Part shown: positions 34,437 to 43,925 of the stretch, in pieces
How the letters are laid out: the number at the start of each line of letters is the position of its first letter
How positions within the stretch are numbered: position 1 is the first letter of the stretch
Assembly (NCBI GenBank): GCA_036337295.1
Contig: JAYZEN010000003.1
Location: 124,001-188,000, forward strand
Origin: Ketobacter sp036337295
Lineage (GTDB): Bacteria; Pseudomonadota; Gammaproteobacteria; Pseudomonadales; Ketobacteraceae
Direction: 5' to 3'
Length of the DNA stretch: 64,000 nt
Notes under the pieces: model-generated
What the model was told of the DNA's origin: nothing
Databases searched by the model: none
The model's input: only the letters and a program-made list of their open reading frames with translations
Program-made: the position numbers and the translations under genes

Positions 34437-36920
34437 TCAGGTCATCAGGGTAATGGGTACCGACTGCACCTTCCAGATGTCATCAGAATACTGCTGGATG
34501 GAACGATCAGAGGAGAACTTGCCGGTGCGGGCGGCGTTGAGAATGGACATGCGGGTCCACTGGTCCCGATCCTGAAACGCCTCCGACACCGTGTGCTGGC
34601 ATTCCACATAAGAAGCGAAGTCAGCAAACAGGCAGTAAGGATCGTGATAGAGCAGGGCGTCAATCAGATCCTTGAACAGATCACCGTTACCGTGAGAAAA
34701 GAATCCGTGCTGGATCAGGTCGATGACGTCCTTTAACTGCGCATTGTTCTGATAGTATTCATAAGGCTGGTAACCCTCGGCTTTGAGGCGGTAAACCTCT
34801 TCAGTGGTGAGTCCGAACAGAAAGAAATTCTCCGCCCCCACCTCTTCGCGAATTTCCACATTGGCGCCGTCCAGGGTGCCAATGGTGAGGGCACCGTTCA
34901 TGGAGAACTTCATATTGCCGGTGCCGGAAGCCTCCTTACCCGCGGTGGAAATCTGCTCCGACAAATCCGCCGCCGGATAGATTTTTTGCCCGGTGGTAAC
35001 ATTGAAATTGGGCACAAACACCACCTTGATCTGATCGCGGATACCCGGATCACGATTGATGATGTCCCCCACCGAGGTGATCAGCTTGATGATGCGTTTG
35101 GCCATGTGGTAACCCGGTGCCGCCTTGCCACCAAACAAGAACGTGCGCGGCGGAATATCCATATTGGGGTTGTCTTTCAACTGCCGGTAGAGGGCGATGA
35201 TGTGCAATACGCTGAGGTGTTGCCGCTTGTATTCGTGAATCCGTTTCACCTGAAAATCAAACATGGAATCCGGGTCTACCAGCACTCCGGTCCGGTTGAC
35301 GATAAAGCGTGAGAACTGTTCCTTGTTGGCGCGCTTGACCTCCCACCAGGCTTTGCGGAAGCCCGCGTCTTCTGCCAACGGCTCCAGTTTGCTTAACTGA
35401 TCCAGATCGCAGACCCATTCACAGCCGATCTGTTCACTGATCAAATGCGAGAGTTTAGGGTTGGACAGCACCATCCAGCGCCGCGGCGTGACACCGTTGG
35501 TCTTGTTCTGGAATTTCTCCGGCCACAGCTCATAGAAATCCTTTAACACATCCTGTTTCAACAATTCGGAATGCAGTTCCGCCACACCGTTGATGGAATG
35601 GCTGCCGACACAGGCCAGATGCGCCATACGCACGTAGCGGGACCCACCTTCATTGATCAGGGACAAACGGGCCACCCGCGCTTCATCTCCGAAGAAGCGC
35701 ATGCGCACCTCTTCCAGAAAACGGTCGTTGATTTCGTAAATGATTTCCAGGTGGCGCGGCAGGACTTTTTCAAACAGGGACAGGGGCCACTGCTCCAGCG
35801 CTTCCGGCAACAGGGTGTGGTTGGTGTAGGCAAAGGTGCGCTGGGTGATGTCCCAGGCGTCCTCCCAACTGAGCAGATACTCATCCACCAGCAGCCGCAT
35901 CAGTTCCGCCACTGCAATGGCCGGGTGGGTATCGTTCAACTGCACCGCATATTTTTCATGAAACCGGCTCAAGGGCAGTTTCTGCTGCTGCAGAATACGC
36001 AGCATGTCCCGCAATGAGCAGGACACAAAAAAGTATTGCTGCTCCAGCCGCAACTCCTTGCCACTCATCTGTTCATCATTGGGGTAGAGCACCTTGCTGA
36101 TGTTTTCCGAGATGACTTTTTTGTTGACCGCGCCGTAATAATCGCCCCGGTTGAAGGTTTCAAAATCGAAAGATTCCGGCGCTTCTGATTTCCACAGGCG
36201 CAGGGTGTTGCCGGTATTGTTGTTGTACCCCAGGATGGGGGTATCGTAGGGGATGCCGTTGACGATCTTGGCCGGCACCCAACGAATGCGCAGGCGGCCT
36301 TCCTCATCGGTGTAACGCTCAGTGTGGCCACCCAGTTTGATCTCCTGGGTCCACTCCGGCCGTGCGATTTCCCAGGGGTTACCATACTTGAGCCACTTGT
36401 CGGTCTTTTCCACCTGCCAGCCGTTGACGATGGTCTGCTCGAAAATACCGAACTCATAACGAATGCCGTAACCGATGGAGGGCACCTCCAGGGTAGCCAT
36501 GGAATCGATGAAGCAGGCGGCCAACCGGCCCAGTCCGCCATTACCCAGGCCCGGCTCCTCCTCCCGTGCCATCAGCTCGTCCAGATCCAGGCCCAGCTCT
36601 TCCACCATCTCCCGGGCCTCGCCATAGATGCCCATGTTGATCAGGTTATTGCCCAGGTGAGGGCCCATCAGAAACTCCGCCGACAGGTAACAGACTGTGC
36701 GAACGCCCTGGTCGGTATAAGTGCTTGCGGTGCTGATCCAGCGGTGCAGCATGCGGTCACGTACCGTATAGGCCAGGGCCAGGTAGTAATCCGTGTGGGT
36801 GGCCACCGAGGGAAACTTGCCCAGCATAAAGTAGAGGTTGTCCAGAAAGCCCTTCTTCAGTGCGTCCTTGGTCAAAGCGGTGCGGTCGTATTCAGAAAAA
36901 GGCGCAGGGAGCTGATTCAT
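34437..36920 (-). CDS. glgP: Glycogen/alpha-glucan phosphorylase
   Basis: An 827-residue, full-length glycogen phosphorylase that releases glucose-1-phosphate from alpha-1,4-glucans. Key regions: GNGGLGRLAACFIDSMATLEVPSIGYGIRYEFGIF, KYAVQLNDTHPAIAVAELMRLLVD, TNHTLLPEALEQWP, KTNGVTPRRW, and the PLP-binding region EASGTGNMKFSMNGALTIGTLDGANVEI (Lys of GNMKF). All catalytic segments are present. No other glycogen gene (glgA, glgB, glgC) lies in the window. The gene is convergent with the patatin and divergent from the TRAP operon; the roughly 230 bases between the starts hold both promoters. Confidence 0.97.
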   Translation of the reverse strand: MNQLPAPFSEYDRTALTKDALKKGFLDNLYFMLGKFPSVATHTDYYLALAYTVRDRMLHRWISTASTYTDQGVRTVCYLSAEFLMGPHLGNNLINMGIYGEAREMVEELGLDLDELMAREEEPGLGNGGLGRLAACFIDSMATLEVPSIGYGIRYEFGIFEQTIVNGWQVEKTDKWLKYGNPWEIARPEWTQEIKLGGHTERYTDEEGRLRIRWVPAKIVNGIPYDTPILGYNNNTGNTLRLWKSEAPESFDFETFNRGDYYGAVNKKVISENISKVLYPNDEQMSGKELRLEQQYFFVSCSLRDMLRILQQQKLPLSRFHEKYAVQLNDTHPAIAVAELMRLLVDEYLLSWEDAWDITQRTFAYTNHTLLPEALEQWPLSLFEKVLPRHLEIIYEINDRFLEEVRMRFFGDEARVARLSLINEGGSRYVRMAHLACVGSHSINGVAELHSELLKQDVLKDFYELWPEKFQNKTNGVTPRRWMVLSNPKLSHLISEQIGCEWVCDLDQLSKLEPLAEDAGFRKAWWEVKRANKEQFSRFIVNRTGVLVDPDSMFDFQVKRIHEYKRQHLSVLHIIALYRQLKDNPNMDIPPRTFLFGGKAAPGYHMAKRIIKLITSVGDIINRDPGIRDQIKVVFVPNFNVTTGQKIYPAADLSEQISTAGKEASGTGNMKFSMNGALTIGTLDGANVEIREEVGAENFFLFGLTTEEVYRLKAEGYQPYEYYQNNAQLKDVIDLIQHGFFSHGNGDLFKDLIDALLYHDPYCLFADFASYVECQHTVSEAFQDRDQWTRMSILNAARTGKFSSDRSIQQYSDDIWKVQSVPITLMT

Positions 36921-37151
36921 TCGGTGGTCTCCGGCAGGAGCAGGGATGGGACAGCATTACCTGCAATTTACATGCTTGAAGCCTGGGAAAAAAGCGACAA
37001 ATGATCGGCGGACACTTTCTGGTGGCATATTACTTGCTCCCAACCCACTAAGATGTTATGACGTTTCCATGGCAACCTGATGCAGTTTCCCGGGTGCCCC
37101 TTGGGAATATCATTCAGACTTTTCTTCTGATATGGGGAGTAGCAACACGGC

Positions 37152-37676
37152 ATGCCACGGTTCATCGTTGGTTATGTACGGCTAGTCGATCAGTTCAATC
37201 GCCGCATCGGCCGCCTGATGATGTACAGCATCTTCATCATGGTGGGCATTCTGCTATGGTCCTCCATTTCCAAAACCTTTTTTATGCCCTCCCTGTGGAC
37301 CCTGGAATCCGCCCAGTTCGCCATGGTGGCCTATTACATACTCGGCGGCGCCTATTCCATCCAGTTGAACGCCAACGTGCGCATGGACCTGTTCTACGGC
37401 CAGTGGTCACCCCACACCAAAGCCTGGGTGGATACCTTCACCGTGTGCTTTCTACTGTTCTTTCTGGGCGTGCTGCTCTACGGCGGCTACGAAAGCCTGA
37501 TGTACTCCTGGGAATACAACCAGCGCAGCCGCACCGCCTGGCGCCCTTACCTGTGGCCCATCAAGGCGGTGATGTGCGTGGGCTTTATCATGATGATCCT
37601 GCAGGCCCTGTCGGAATTGTGTAAGGACATCGCCCGCATCCGGGGTGTGGAGCTGGATAAGAGAGAGGAAGTTTGA
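37152..37676 (+). CDS. TRAP transporter small permease (DctQ-like)
   Basis: A 174-residue inner-membrane protein with four helices, matching the DctQ small-permease subunit: RRIGRLMMYSIFIMVGILLW, MVAYYILGGAYSIQLNANVRMDLFYG (the conserved N-x-H/N-RVD-type segment) and the C-terminal helix before KAVMCVGFIMMIL. It is the first gene of a TRAP operon and overlaps the large permease gene by four bases (ATGA-type). It forms the tripartite transporter with the next two genes. The large permease is driven by ion gradients. Confidence 0.9.
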   Translation: MPRFIVGYVRLVDQFNRRIGRLMMYSIFIMVGILLWSSISKTFFMPSLWTLESAQFAMVAYYILGGAYSIQLNANVRMDLFYGQWSPHTKAWVDTFTVCFLLFFLGVLLYGGYESLMYSWEYNQRSRTAWRPYLWPIKAVMCVGFIMMILQALSELCKDIARIRGVELDKREEV

Positions 37677-39013
37677 TGTCCGATGGTTTGATGTCTCATA
37701 GCCTGATCGCCTCCACCATGTTCGCCCTCATGATGCTGCTGATGATAACCGGCCAGCGGGTGTTTGCCGCCATTGGCGCCGTGGCGGCGGTGGCGGCCCT
37801 GGCCCTGTGGGGCACCGGCGGTGCCGACATCCCCTTTACCGCCGCCATGAAACTGATGAACTGGTACCCGCTGCTGACCCTGCCCATGTTCATTTTCATG
37901 GGCTACATCCTGTCGGAATCCCGCATCGCCGATGACCTTTACCAGATGTTCCATGTCTGGATGGGGCCTATCCACGGCGGCCTGGCCATCGGCACCATCG
38001 GCCTGATGGTGCTGGTGTCCGCCATGAACGGCCTGTCGGTGGCGGGCATGGCCATTGGCGCCACCATTGCCCTGCCGGAATTGCTGCGGCGCGGTTACGA
38101 CAAACGCATGGTGACCGGGGTGGTACAGGCCGGCTCCTCCCTGGGGATTCTGGTGCCGCCGTCGGTGGTGCTGGTGCTGTATGCCATGATTGCGCGCCAG
38201 CCGGTGGGGCAGTTGTGGCTGGCGGGCATTGTGCCCGGGCTGATCATGGCGGCGCTGTTTATTCTGTACATCGCCGTCCGCTGTCGCTTGCAGCCGGAGC
38301 TGGGCCCGGTATTACCGCAAGAGGATCGCCAGGTCAGCAGAGCCGAAAAGCTGCGGCTGTTGCGGGCAGGCCTGCTGCCGGTGGGCATTTTTGCAGTGAT
38401 GATGGTGCCGTTTGTGAACGGCTGGACCAGCCTGGTGGAAAGTTCTGCCCTGGGCGCGCTGGCCGCCATGATGGCCGCCATCCTCAAAGGCCGCATGAAC
38501 AAAACCGTGTTCGAAAATTCCCTGCGCAACACCCTGGGCATCTCCTGCATGTTCATGTGGATCATTCTGGCCGCTTTGGGTTTTGGTGCAGTGTTCGATG
38601 GCCTGGGGGCAGTGAAAGCCATCGACAACCTGTTCACCGAACAACTGGGGTTAAGCCCCTGGGTGATTTTGATTTTGATGCAACTGTCGTTTCTGGTGAT
38701 GGGCACCTTTCTGGACGACACCGCCATGCTGGTGATCGTGGCGCCGTTGTATGTCCCCCTGGTGCAGGCCCTGGGTTTTGACCTGATCTGGTACGGCGTG
38801 CTGTACACCATCACCACCCAGATTGCCTACATGACCCCGCCGTTTGGCTACAACCTGTTTTTAATGCGCGCCATGGCACCGCCAGACATCAACCTGCGGG
38901 ACATCTACAGTTCCATCCTGCCGTTTGTGCTGGTCATGGTGCTGGCCCTGACCATCATCATGATCTTCCCGCAATTGGCCCTGTGGTTGCCGAACTATGT
39001 GTACAACCCATAA
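37673..39013 (+). CDS. TRAP transporter large permease (DctM-like)
   Basis: A 446-residue protein with about 12 hydrophobic helices and the DctM patterns: YPLLTLPMFIFMGYILSESRIADDLYQMFHVWMGPIHGGLAIGTI, GASSLGILVPPSVVLVLYAMIARQ-like and the conserved TQIAYMTPPFGYNLFLMR near residue 380. This subunit carries the substrate and probably Na+ across the inner membrane. The translation start overlaps dctQ. About 100 bases separate it from the binding-protein gene. Confidence 0.95.
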   Translation: MMSDGLMSHSLIASTMFALMMLLMITGQRVFAAIGAVAAVAALALWGTGGADIPFTAAMKLMNWYPLLTLPMFIFMGYILSESRIADDLYQMFHVWMGPIHGGLAIGTIGLMVLVSAMNGLSVAGMAIGATIALPELLRRGYDKRMVTGVVQAGSSLGILVPPSVVLVLYAMIARQPVGQLWLAGIVPGLIMAALFILYIAVRCRLQPELGPVLPQEDRQVSRAEKLRLLRAGLLPVGIFAVMMVPFVNGWTSLVESSALGALAAMMAAILKGRMNKTVFENSLRNTLGISCMFMWIILAALGFGAVFDGLGAVKAIDNLFTEQLGLSPWVILILMQLSFLVMGTFLDDTAMLVIVAPLYVPLVQALGFDLIWYGVLYTITTQIAYMTPPFGYNLFLMRAMAPPDINLRDIYSSILPFVLVMVLALTIIMIFPQLALWLPNYVYNP

Positions 39014-39114
39014 CAACGCCGTAACAAAACCTTCACCCCGCTGTCATGATTTGAATGCTGTACCGATTCATGTGTTGAACCGAAGTCTACTGCTACGTAA
39101 ATGAGGATAAACCA

Positions 39115-40158
39115 ATGAAAGATCGCCGTACGTTTATTAAGTCTGCTGCCCTTCTGGCGGGTTCCGCCGCTGCCCTGACCCCGCCCCGCCTGTACGCCGC
39201 CAAGCCCAAAATAAAATGGCGCATGCAAACCTATGCCGGCCCCGCCCTGGCCGAGCACGTCATCAAACCCGCCATCGAAAGTTTCAATAAAATTGCCGGC
39301 GATGAAATGCAAATTGAGCTTTATTTTGCTGACCAGCTGGTGCCCACCGGCGAACTGTTCCGGGCCCTGCAGAAAGGCACCCTGGACGCAGTGCAATCCG
39401 ATGACGACTCCATGGCATCCCCCACCGAAGTCACCGTGTTTGGTGGTTACTTTCCCTTTGCCAGCCGCTATTCCCTGGACGTACCGGTGCTGTTCAACCA
39501 ATACGGTTTGAAAGAAATCTGGGAGGAAGAATACGCCAAAGTGGGCGTAAAACATTTGTCCGCCGGCGCCTGGGACCCTTGCCACTTTGCCACCAAAAAC
39601 CCGGTGAACAGCCTCAAGGATCTGAAAGGCCTGCGGGTGTTCACCTTCCCCACTGCCGGGCGCTTTATGGCCCAGTTCGGCATTGTGCCGGTGTCCATTC
39701 CCTGGGAGGACGTGGAAGTGGCGGTACAGACCGGTGAACTGGACGGCATCGCCTGGTCCGGCATCACCGAGGACTACACCGTAGGCTGGGCCAACGTCAC
39801 CAACTACTTCCTCACCAACAACATTTCCGGCGCCTGGATCGGCTCCTTCTTTGCCAACATGGATCGTTACAACGAACTGCCGGAAAAGATGAAAGAACTG
39901 CTCAAGATCACCATGGACAGTTCCCACTACTACCGCCAGTGGTGGTACTGGGGCGGCGAAGCCAAGCTGCGGGTCAACGGCACCAAGATGAAACTCACCA
40001 GCATCCCCGACCAGGAATGGGATCAGGTGGAGCAGGCCGCCCACAAGTTCTGGGACGAAATTGCCAAAGAATCCGAGACCAAGGCGAAGGTGGTAAAAAT
40101 CTTCAAGCAATACAACGAGGATATGGCCAAGGCTGGCCGCCCCTATCGGTATTCATAA
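39115..40158 (+). CDS. TRAP transporter substrate-binding protein (DctP-like)
   Basis: A 347-residue periplasmic binding protein. The N-terminal DRRTFIKSAALLAG is a twin-arginine (Tat) signal (cleavage after LYAAK, residue 28). The mature part matches the DctP fold: WRMQTYAGPALAEHV, YFADQLVPTGELFRALQKGTLDAVQS, SLKDLKGLRVFTFPTAGRFMAQFG and VAVQTGELDGIAWSGITEDYTVGW. The conserved Arg for a carboxylate ligand is plausibly the R of LKGLRV, so an organic acid or an alpha-keto acid is expected. Tat export suggests that the protein folds before secretion. A hairpin follows the stop codon. Confidence 0.93.
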   Translation: MKDRRTFIKSAALLAGSAAALTPPRLYAAKPKIKWRMQTYAGPALAEHVIKPAIESFNKIAGDEMQIELYFADQLVPTGELFRALQKGTLDAVQSDDDSMASPTEVTVFGGYFPFASRYSLDVPVLFNQYGLKEIWEEEYAKVGVKHLSAGAWDPCHFATKNPVNSLKDLKGLRVFTFPTAGRFMAQFGIVPVSIPWEDVEVAVQTGELDGIAWSGITEDYTVGWANVTNYFLTNNISGAWIGSFFANMDRYNELPEKMKELLKITMDSSHYYRQWWYWGGEAKLRVNGTKMKLTSIPDQEWDQVEQAAHKFWDEIAKESETKAKVVKIFKQYNEDMAKAGRPYRYS

Positions 40159-40173
40159 AGGGTTAGCCGCAAC

Positions 40174-40212
40174 GCCGTGGCGCGGCCCTATTCGCCGGGG
40201 CCACGCCACGGC
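40174..40212 (+). terminator. Hairpin after TRAP operon
   Basis: GCCGTGGCG (40174-40182) pairs with CGCCACGGC (40204-40212) over 9 bp, and after a C-A mismatch the adjacent GGCCC pairs with GGGCC (40198-40202). A run of four A, not T, follows. It is a likely operon terminator. The bases from 40213 to 40478 contain no gene I can support, only a GGCGCAGTA repeated at 40352 and 40389. Confidence 0.6.
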
Positions 40213-40478
40213 AAAATCATTTAAGGCAAACTCATTAAATTTATCACCCCGGCGCAGGGGGTATTTACTAACTTTCACTTCAATAAATGTTTTTTATGTT
40301 TTATAAACAGAAGACGTGTCCCGCGTTGGCTGCCTGATCAAGAGGGATAAGGCCGTGGCGCAGTATGATAAGAATTAGACAAACAATTGGCGCAGTACCA
40401 CCAGCGCTTTGGGAGCAGCGACATTACTCTATCGAATAGACGTTCGCGATGAACTATTTGATGAGGGGGTAATTGACG

Positions 40479-40790
40479 ATGAAAGTGCGATTCACTCTTT
40501 CGTACATCATCCTCGGCTTTTCACACATGATTGCGATTACAGCCGGTATGGATGCGTGGACGGAACTACCCTTGGTGCTGAGTATCTTTGTAGCAGCACT
40601 GCTGTGCTTTACGCCGGTCGTAAACACTACATTGGCCATGATGGGCTCCGTCACTGCCTGGCACTGGAGCTGGGCCGCCGCTGCCTCGGTGTTCCTGTTG
40701 CCCATGATCATTTATCTGGTTTCCGCCATTCTGGTGTACCGACACCTGGGCGCCGCTGAGCCCCTGGACGACACCCAGTCGAACTATTGA
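40479..40790 (+). CDS. Small membrane protein of unknown function
   Basis: A 103-residue protein from ATG at 40479 (a TTG at 40473 is alternative); AGGGGG lies about 10 bases upstream. Three predicted membrane helices are at about 5-25, 32-55 and 65-90. The protein has no family I recognise and ends in a short acidic tail. It sits just before the peptidase gene and may be co-transcribed with it. Confidence 0.5.
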   Translation: MKVRFTLSYIILGFSHMIAITAGMDAWTELPLVLSIFVAALLCFTPVVNTTLAMMGSVTAWHWSWAAAASVFLLPMIIYLVSAILVYRHLGAAEPLDDTQSNY

Positions 40791-40857
40791 CCCATTGCCG
40801 ACCCGTAAACGGGACCCTATACTGCACATATCGTCCACCCACATTCCATGCAGACCA

Positions 40858-41766
40858 GTGACTTACAAGACATTATTGACCGGCATTCTCATACTGCTAT
40901 CGGGCCTGGCCCAGGCCCTGGAAACCCCCTCCCCGGCGAACATCCAGCTGGGCTCGGTGAAAGCCACCGTGGTGGAGCTGGAAAACGGTAACACCTTGTA
41001 TTCCAAGCATTCTGACTGGCAGACGCCCATCGCCTCGCTGACCAAACTGATGACCGCCCTGGTGGTGGTGGAAGGCCCCCAGGATCTGGAGGAATGGGTG
41101 ATGATCCCGGAGCCGGACCGGGAAACCCGCAAAAACGCCTATTCCCGCATTCGGGTGGGCTCCACCCTGAAACGCAAGGACCTGCTGCGTCTGGCCCTGA
41201 TGTCATCCGAGAACCTGGCCGCCTACACCCTGGGCGCCAGCTACCCCGGCGGGGTGGAAGCCTTTGTGGCCGAGATGAACCGCAAAGCCCAGTCCCTGGG
41301 CATGGTGGATTCCCACTTTGCTGATCCCAGCGGCCTCTCCTCCCGCAACCTGTCCACCGCTGCGGACCTGGTGAAGCTGGTGACCGCCGTCACCAAACAC
41401 AAGGTGATCGAGGAATACTCCACCACCCCCCGTTACACCGCCCATTTCCGCAAACCCCGCTACTCCCTGGGCTACGGCAACACCAACCGACTGGTGCACC
41501 GCAACAGTTGGGATATCGACCTGAGCAAAACCGGGTACATCACCGAAGCCGGACGCTGCCTGATCATGGTCAGCACCGTGGAAGGCCGCGAAGTGGCCAT
41601 CGTGCTGCTGGACGCCTTCGGCAAACTGACCCCCCTGGGGGATGCCGGCCGGGTGAAACGCTGGCTCACCACCGGCAACGGCGGCAAGGTGGCTGGCGCC
41701 GCCCTGCGCTATGAGCAGGCCAAATCCAGGGAATACCCCCATTACGACAAGGTGTCCTCGTTCTGA
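40858..41766 (+). CDS. pbpG: D-alanyl-D-alanine endopeptidase (PBP7-like)
   Basis: A peptidase S11 (DacA/PBP7 type) protein of about 302 residues from GTG at 40858; a TTG at 40795 would lengthen it without a better signal. The signal peptide ends at LAQAL. The three active-site motifs are intact: SLTK (nucleophile Ser and Lys), SEN and KTG (KTGYITEAG). Its size and lack of the extra C-terminal domain of DacA/C fit the PBP7/PbpG endopeptidases, which cleave crosslinks of peptidoglycan. It is translated toward a perfect hairpin right after its stop. Confidence 0.9.
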   Translation: MTYKTLLTGILILLSGLAQALETPSPANIQLGSVKATVVELENGNTLYSKHSDWQTPIASLTKLMTALVVVEGPQDLEEWVMIPEPDRETRKNAYSRIRVGSTLKRKDLLRLALMSSENLAAYTLGASYPGGVEAFVAEMNRKAQSLGMVDSHFADPSGLSSRNLSTAADLVKLVTAVTKHKVIEEYSTTPRYTAHFRKPRYSLGYGNTNRLVHRNSWDIDLSKTGYITEAGRCLIMVSTVEGREVAIVLLDAFGKLTPLGDAGRVKRWLTTGNGGKVAGAALRYEQAKSREYPHYDKVSSF

Positions 41767-41790
41767 TAGGGAAATCTTAGGATTTCCCTA
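41767..41790 (+). terminator. Perfect hairpin after pbpG-like gene
   Basis: TAGGGAAATC and GATTTCCCTA are exact inverse complements of 10 bp around a TTAG loop, beginning right at the stop codon. No T-run follows; the sequence continues ATCAATATTT. It may be a terminator or a stabilising 3' structure. Confidence 0.55.
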
Positions 41791-41877
41791 ATCAATATTT
41801 AGCAAACAGCCCCGCCGTTTCCCCGTAGTCTTGCTCCGTGACAGCACCAACACTTGACCCCATCACGGAGAGAGACC

Positions 41878-42588
41878 ATGACACCCCAACGCTACGATAT
41901 TTACCGACTGATCCACAAAGGCATTCGATCTTACCTGACCGAAACCCTGCTGGCCGTAGGCCGTATGGACCCCCACGATGCTGGCGCCTGCCAACGCACC
42001 CTGCACCAACTGCAACAGTTGCTGGATTTTTGCAGCAAGCACCTGCAGCACGAAAACCAGTTTGTGCACCCGGCCATGGAGCGCGTGCAACCCGGCTGTG
42101 CCCAGGCCATGTACGAACATCACCAGCACCATACTGATATGATTTCCTCGCTGGGGCAAGCGGCCATCAGCCTGGCAAGCGCCGCCCAGGAACAGCGGGA
42201 TTCGCTGGCAGCCGACCTGTACCGCAACCTGGCCCTGTTTGTGGCGGACAACCTGACCCACATGCACGAGGAGGAAACCGTCAACAACGCCATCCTCTGG
42301 CAAGGCTATACCGATGACGAGATCCTGGCCATCGAACACGCCCTGGTGAGCTCCCTGACCCCGGAAGAAAACGCCGCCACCCTGCAATGGATACTGCCGT
42401 CCATTAACCACCCGGAACGTTATGGGTTTCTGACCGGCATGCGGCTGGGCGCGCCAGAGGCCGTGTTCAACGGCGCGCTGGGCATCGCCCAAGGGCAATT
42501 ACCCGCGACCGACTGGGAACGCTTGCAACAGGCACTGCACCTGACCCCGAGTGAATTAGCCCCGGGTAAATTGGCCCACGCCGGCTAA
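41878..42588 (+). CDS. Hemerythrin-domain protein
   Basis: A 236-residue protein from ATG 41878 with GGAGAG upstream (a start at 41854 would add eight residues). It has an N-terminal four-helix hemerythrin-like domain (about 1-150): His in RLIHKG, then HLQHENQFVHP, HHQHH and HMHEEETV, giving the His/Glu ligands of a non-haem diiron site (HxxxE and HEEE patterns). The C-terminal 85 residues are helical and unknown. Hemerythrins bind O2 or sense oxygen, iron or redox. It is convergent with the GAF protein gene and overlaps it by four bases. Confidence 0.85.
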   Translation: MTPQRYDIYRLIHKGIRSYLTETLLAVGRMDPHDAGACQRTLHQLQQLLDFCSKHLQHENQFVHPAMERVQPGCAQAMYEHHQHHTDMISSLGQAAISLASAAQEQRDSLAADLYRNLALFVADNLTHMHEEETVNNAILWQGYTDDEILAIEHALVSSLTPEENAATLQWILPSINHPERYGFLTGMRLGAPEAVFNGALGIAQGQLPATDWERLQQALHLTPSELAPGKLAHAG

Positions 42589-43925
42589 GGCAACCCCTCC
42601 AGCTGCAGCGGCCGATTCAGCTGCAAACGAAAACGACCGCGCCCGGTTCTGACCAGGGCCAGGGCGCCGGTTTTTTCCGCCAGCCGGCGCCGTAGCAGAA
42701 TCAGCCGGGCCTCCAGGTTATCGTCCACCTCCGGCAAACGCAGCTGCGCATCCAGGCGCAGTTCACGATTACTGAATTCCAGTCGTTGTTCAGCATGGTA
42801 GATCGTTAGCAAACGCCACAGAATTGCCCCGGCCACCCCCTTGATCAGGTAATCCTCATCCAGAAAAATACTGTGGTTACTGGCGTAATAACGCACCACC
42901 ACCGGCTGACCCTGAAGCGGGTGCAGCGGGGTAAACGGCGGGGATTCCTTCTCGGCCGATTCCTGCTGCCACTGCAGCCGCGTGATGGCATCCGCCAACA
43001 GACGGGCCAGCAGCATCAGGGCGTCCTCGTCATCGTAGCTGAAGCCGGCCGCCTGCTCCGATTCCACATACAGTACGGCCAGCAGATCCCCACCTTGCAA
43101 CACCGGCAACGCTAACTGGGAATGAGGCTGCGGCAAACCGGGGAAGGGGATGGCGGTTTCCAACTGGGCGTCACTGGCGCAGGCGGCCCGCAATGCCTGA
43201 CCGTAACCGTATTCCGCCGCATAGTGCGTGATGCGAATGGGCACCCGGTATTGCGCCGCCACCCCAATCACGCCCGCCCCCAGGGGAATCTCGGAGCCCA
43301 CCCCGGAATCCGCATAACCCCGGGTGGCTACCGTATAAAGCGTCTGTCGATGGGCATCCGCCATCAACAACATGCTGTGGGTCACGCCCGCTGCCTGCGC
43401 CAACGCTGAAAGGGTTTCATCGAACAATGCCGCCAGATCCGATTGACGGGCAATGCTTTCCGACAAGGCCCGCAACACCGATAACCAATTGCGGCCCGAG
43501 TGCGCTAACCTGGGCGCTGCCGCCACCTCGCCCGGCACCGGCTCCACCTGCAACACCCGGCACACATCCGCCCCTTTCAGTTCAAACACATCCGTCATGC
43601 CAGTGTGGGATGCAATTCCTGCCAGCTTGGCTTTCATGGCCTGAAACAAGGGGCCTTCCGTTTCAGTGCGCAAATACAATAACGCCAGCCGGTAACGGGC
43701 GGTGGTCACCGGGTCCATCACATAGGCGGTCATCTGCGGATTCTGCAGCATATTGTGGCGGGTCTTGTTGAAGAACTGGAACGACAGCGCCACCTGATCC
43801 GCATCCACATAATGCACCTGGGAGACATAGGATACATTGGGCGTCCCCTGCAGATCGCAGGTGGCCACAATGCCGGGGATAGCGCCCTCCAGGCACGGGC
43901 GAATGGCACTCAGGGAGGGCGTCAT
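42585..43925 (-). CDS. FMN split-barrel, GAF and winged-helix-like protein
   Basis: A 446-residue protein from ATG 43925, which overlaps the stop codon of the upstream gene (ATGA). Three parts are visible. Residues 1-130 form a pyridoxamine-5'-phosphate-oxidase-like FMN split barrel (IPGIVATCDLQGTPNVSYVSQVHY, MTAYVMDP). Residues about 150-320 form a GAF domain (SLFDETL-like, LMADAHRQTLYTVATRGY, YGYGQALRAA). Residues about 335-445 form a winged-helix-like region ending in LVRTGRGRFRLQLNRP. Such a fusion of a flavin-binding fold with GAF and DNA-binding-like modules suggests a redox- or ligand-sensing regulator, but no partner is known. Confidence 0.8.
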   Translation of the reverse strand: MTPSLSAIRPCLEGAIPGIVATCDLQGTPNVSYVSQVHYVDADQVALSFQFFNKTRHNMLQNPQMTAYVMDPVTTARYRLALLYLRTETEGPLFQAMKAKLAGIASHTGMTDVFELKGADVCRVLQVEPVPGEVAAAPRLAHSGRNWLSVLRALSESIARQSDLAALFDETLSALAQAAGVTHSMLLMADAHRQTLYTVATRGYADSGVGSEIPLGAGVIGVAAQYRVPIRITHYAAEYGYGQALRAACASDAQLETAIPFPGLPQPHSQLALPVLQGGDLLAVLYVESEQAAGFSYDDEDALMLLARLLADAITRLQWQQESAEKESPPFTPLHPLQGQPVVVRYYASNHSIFLDEDYLIKGVAGAILWRLLTIYHAEQRLEFSNRELRLDAQLRLPEVDDNLEARLILLRRRLAEKTGALALVRTGRGRFRLQLNRPLQLEGLP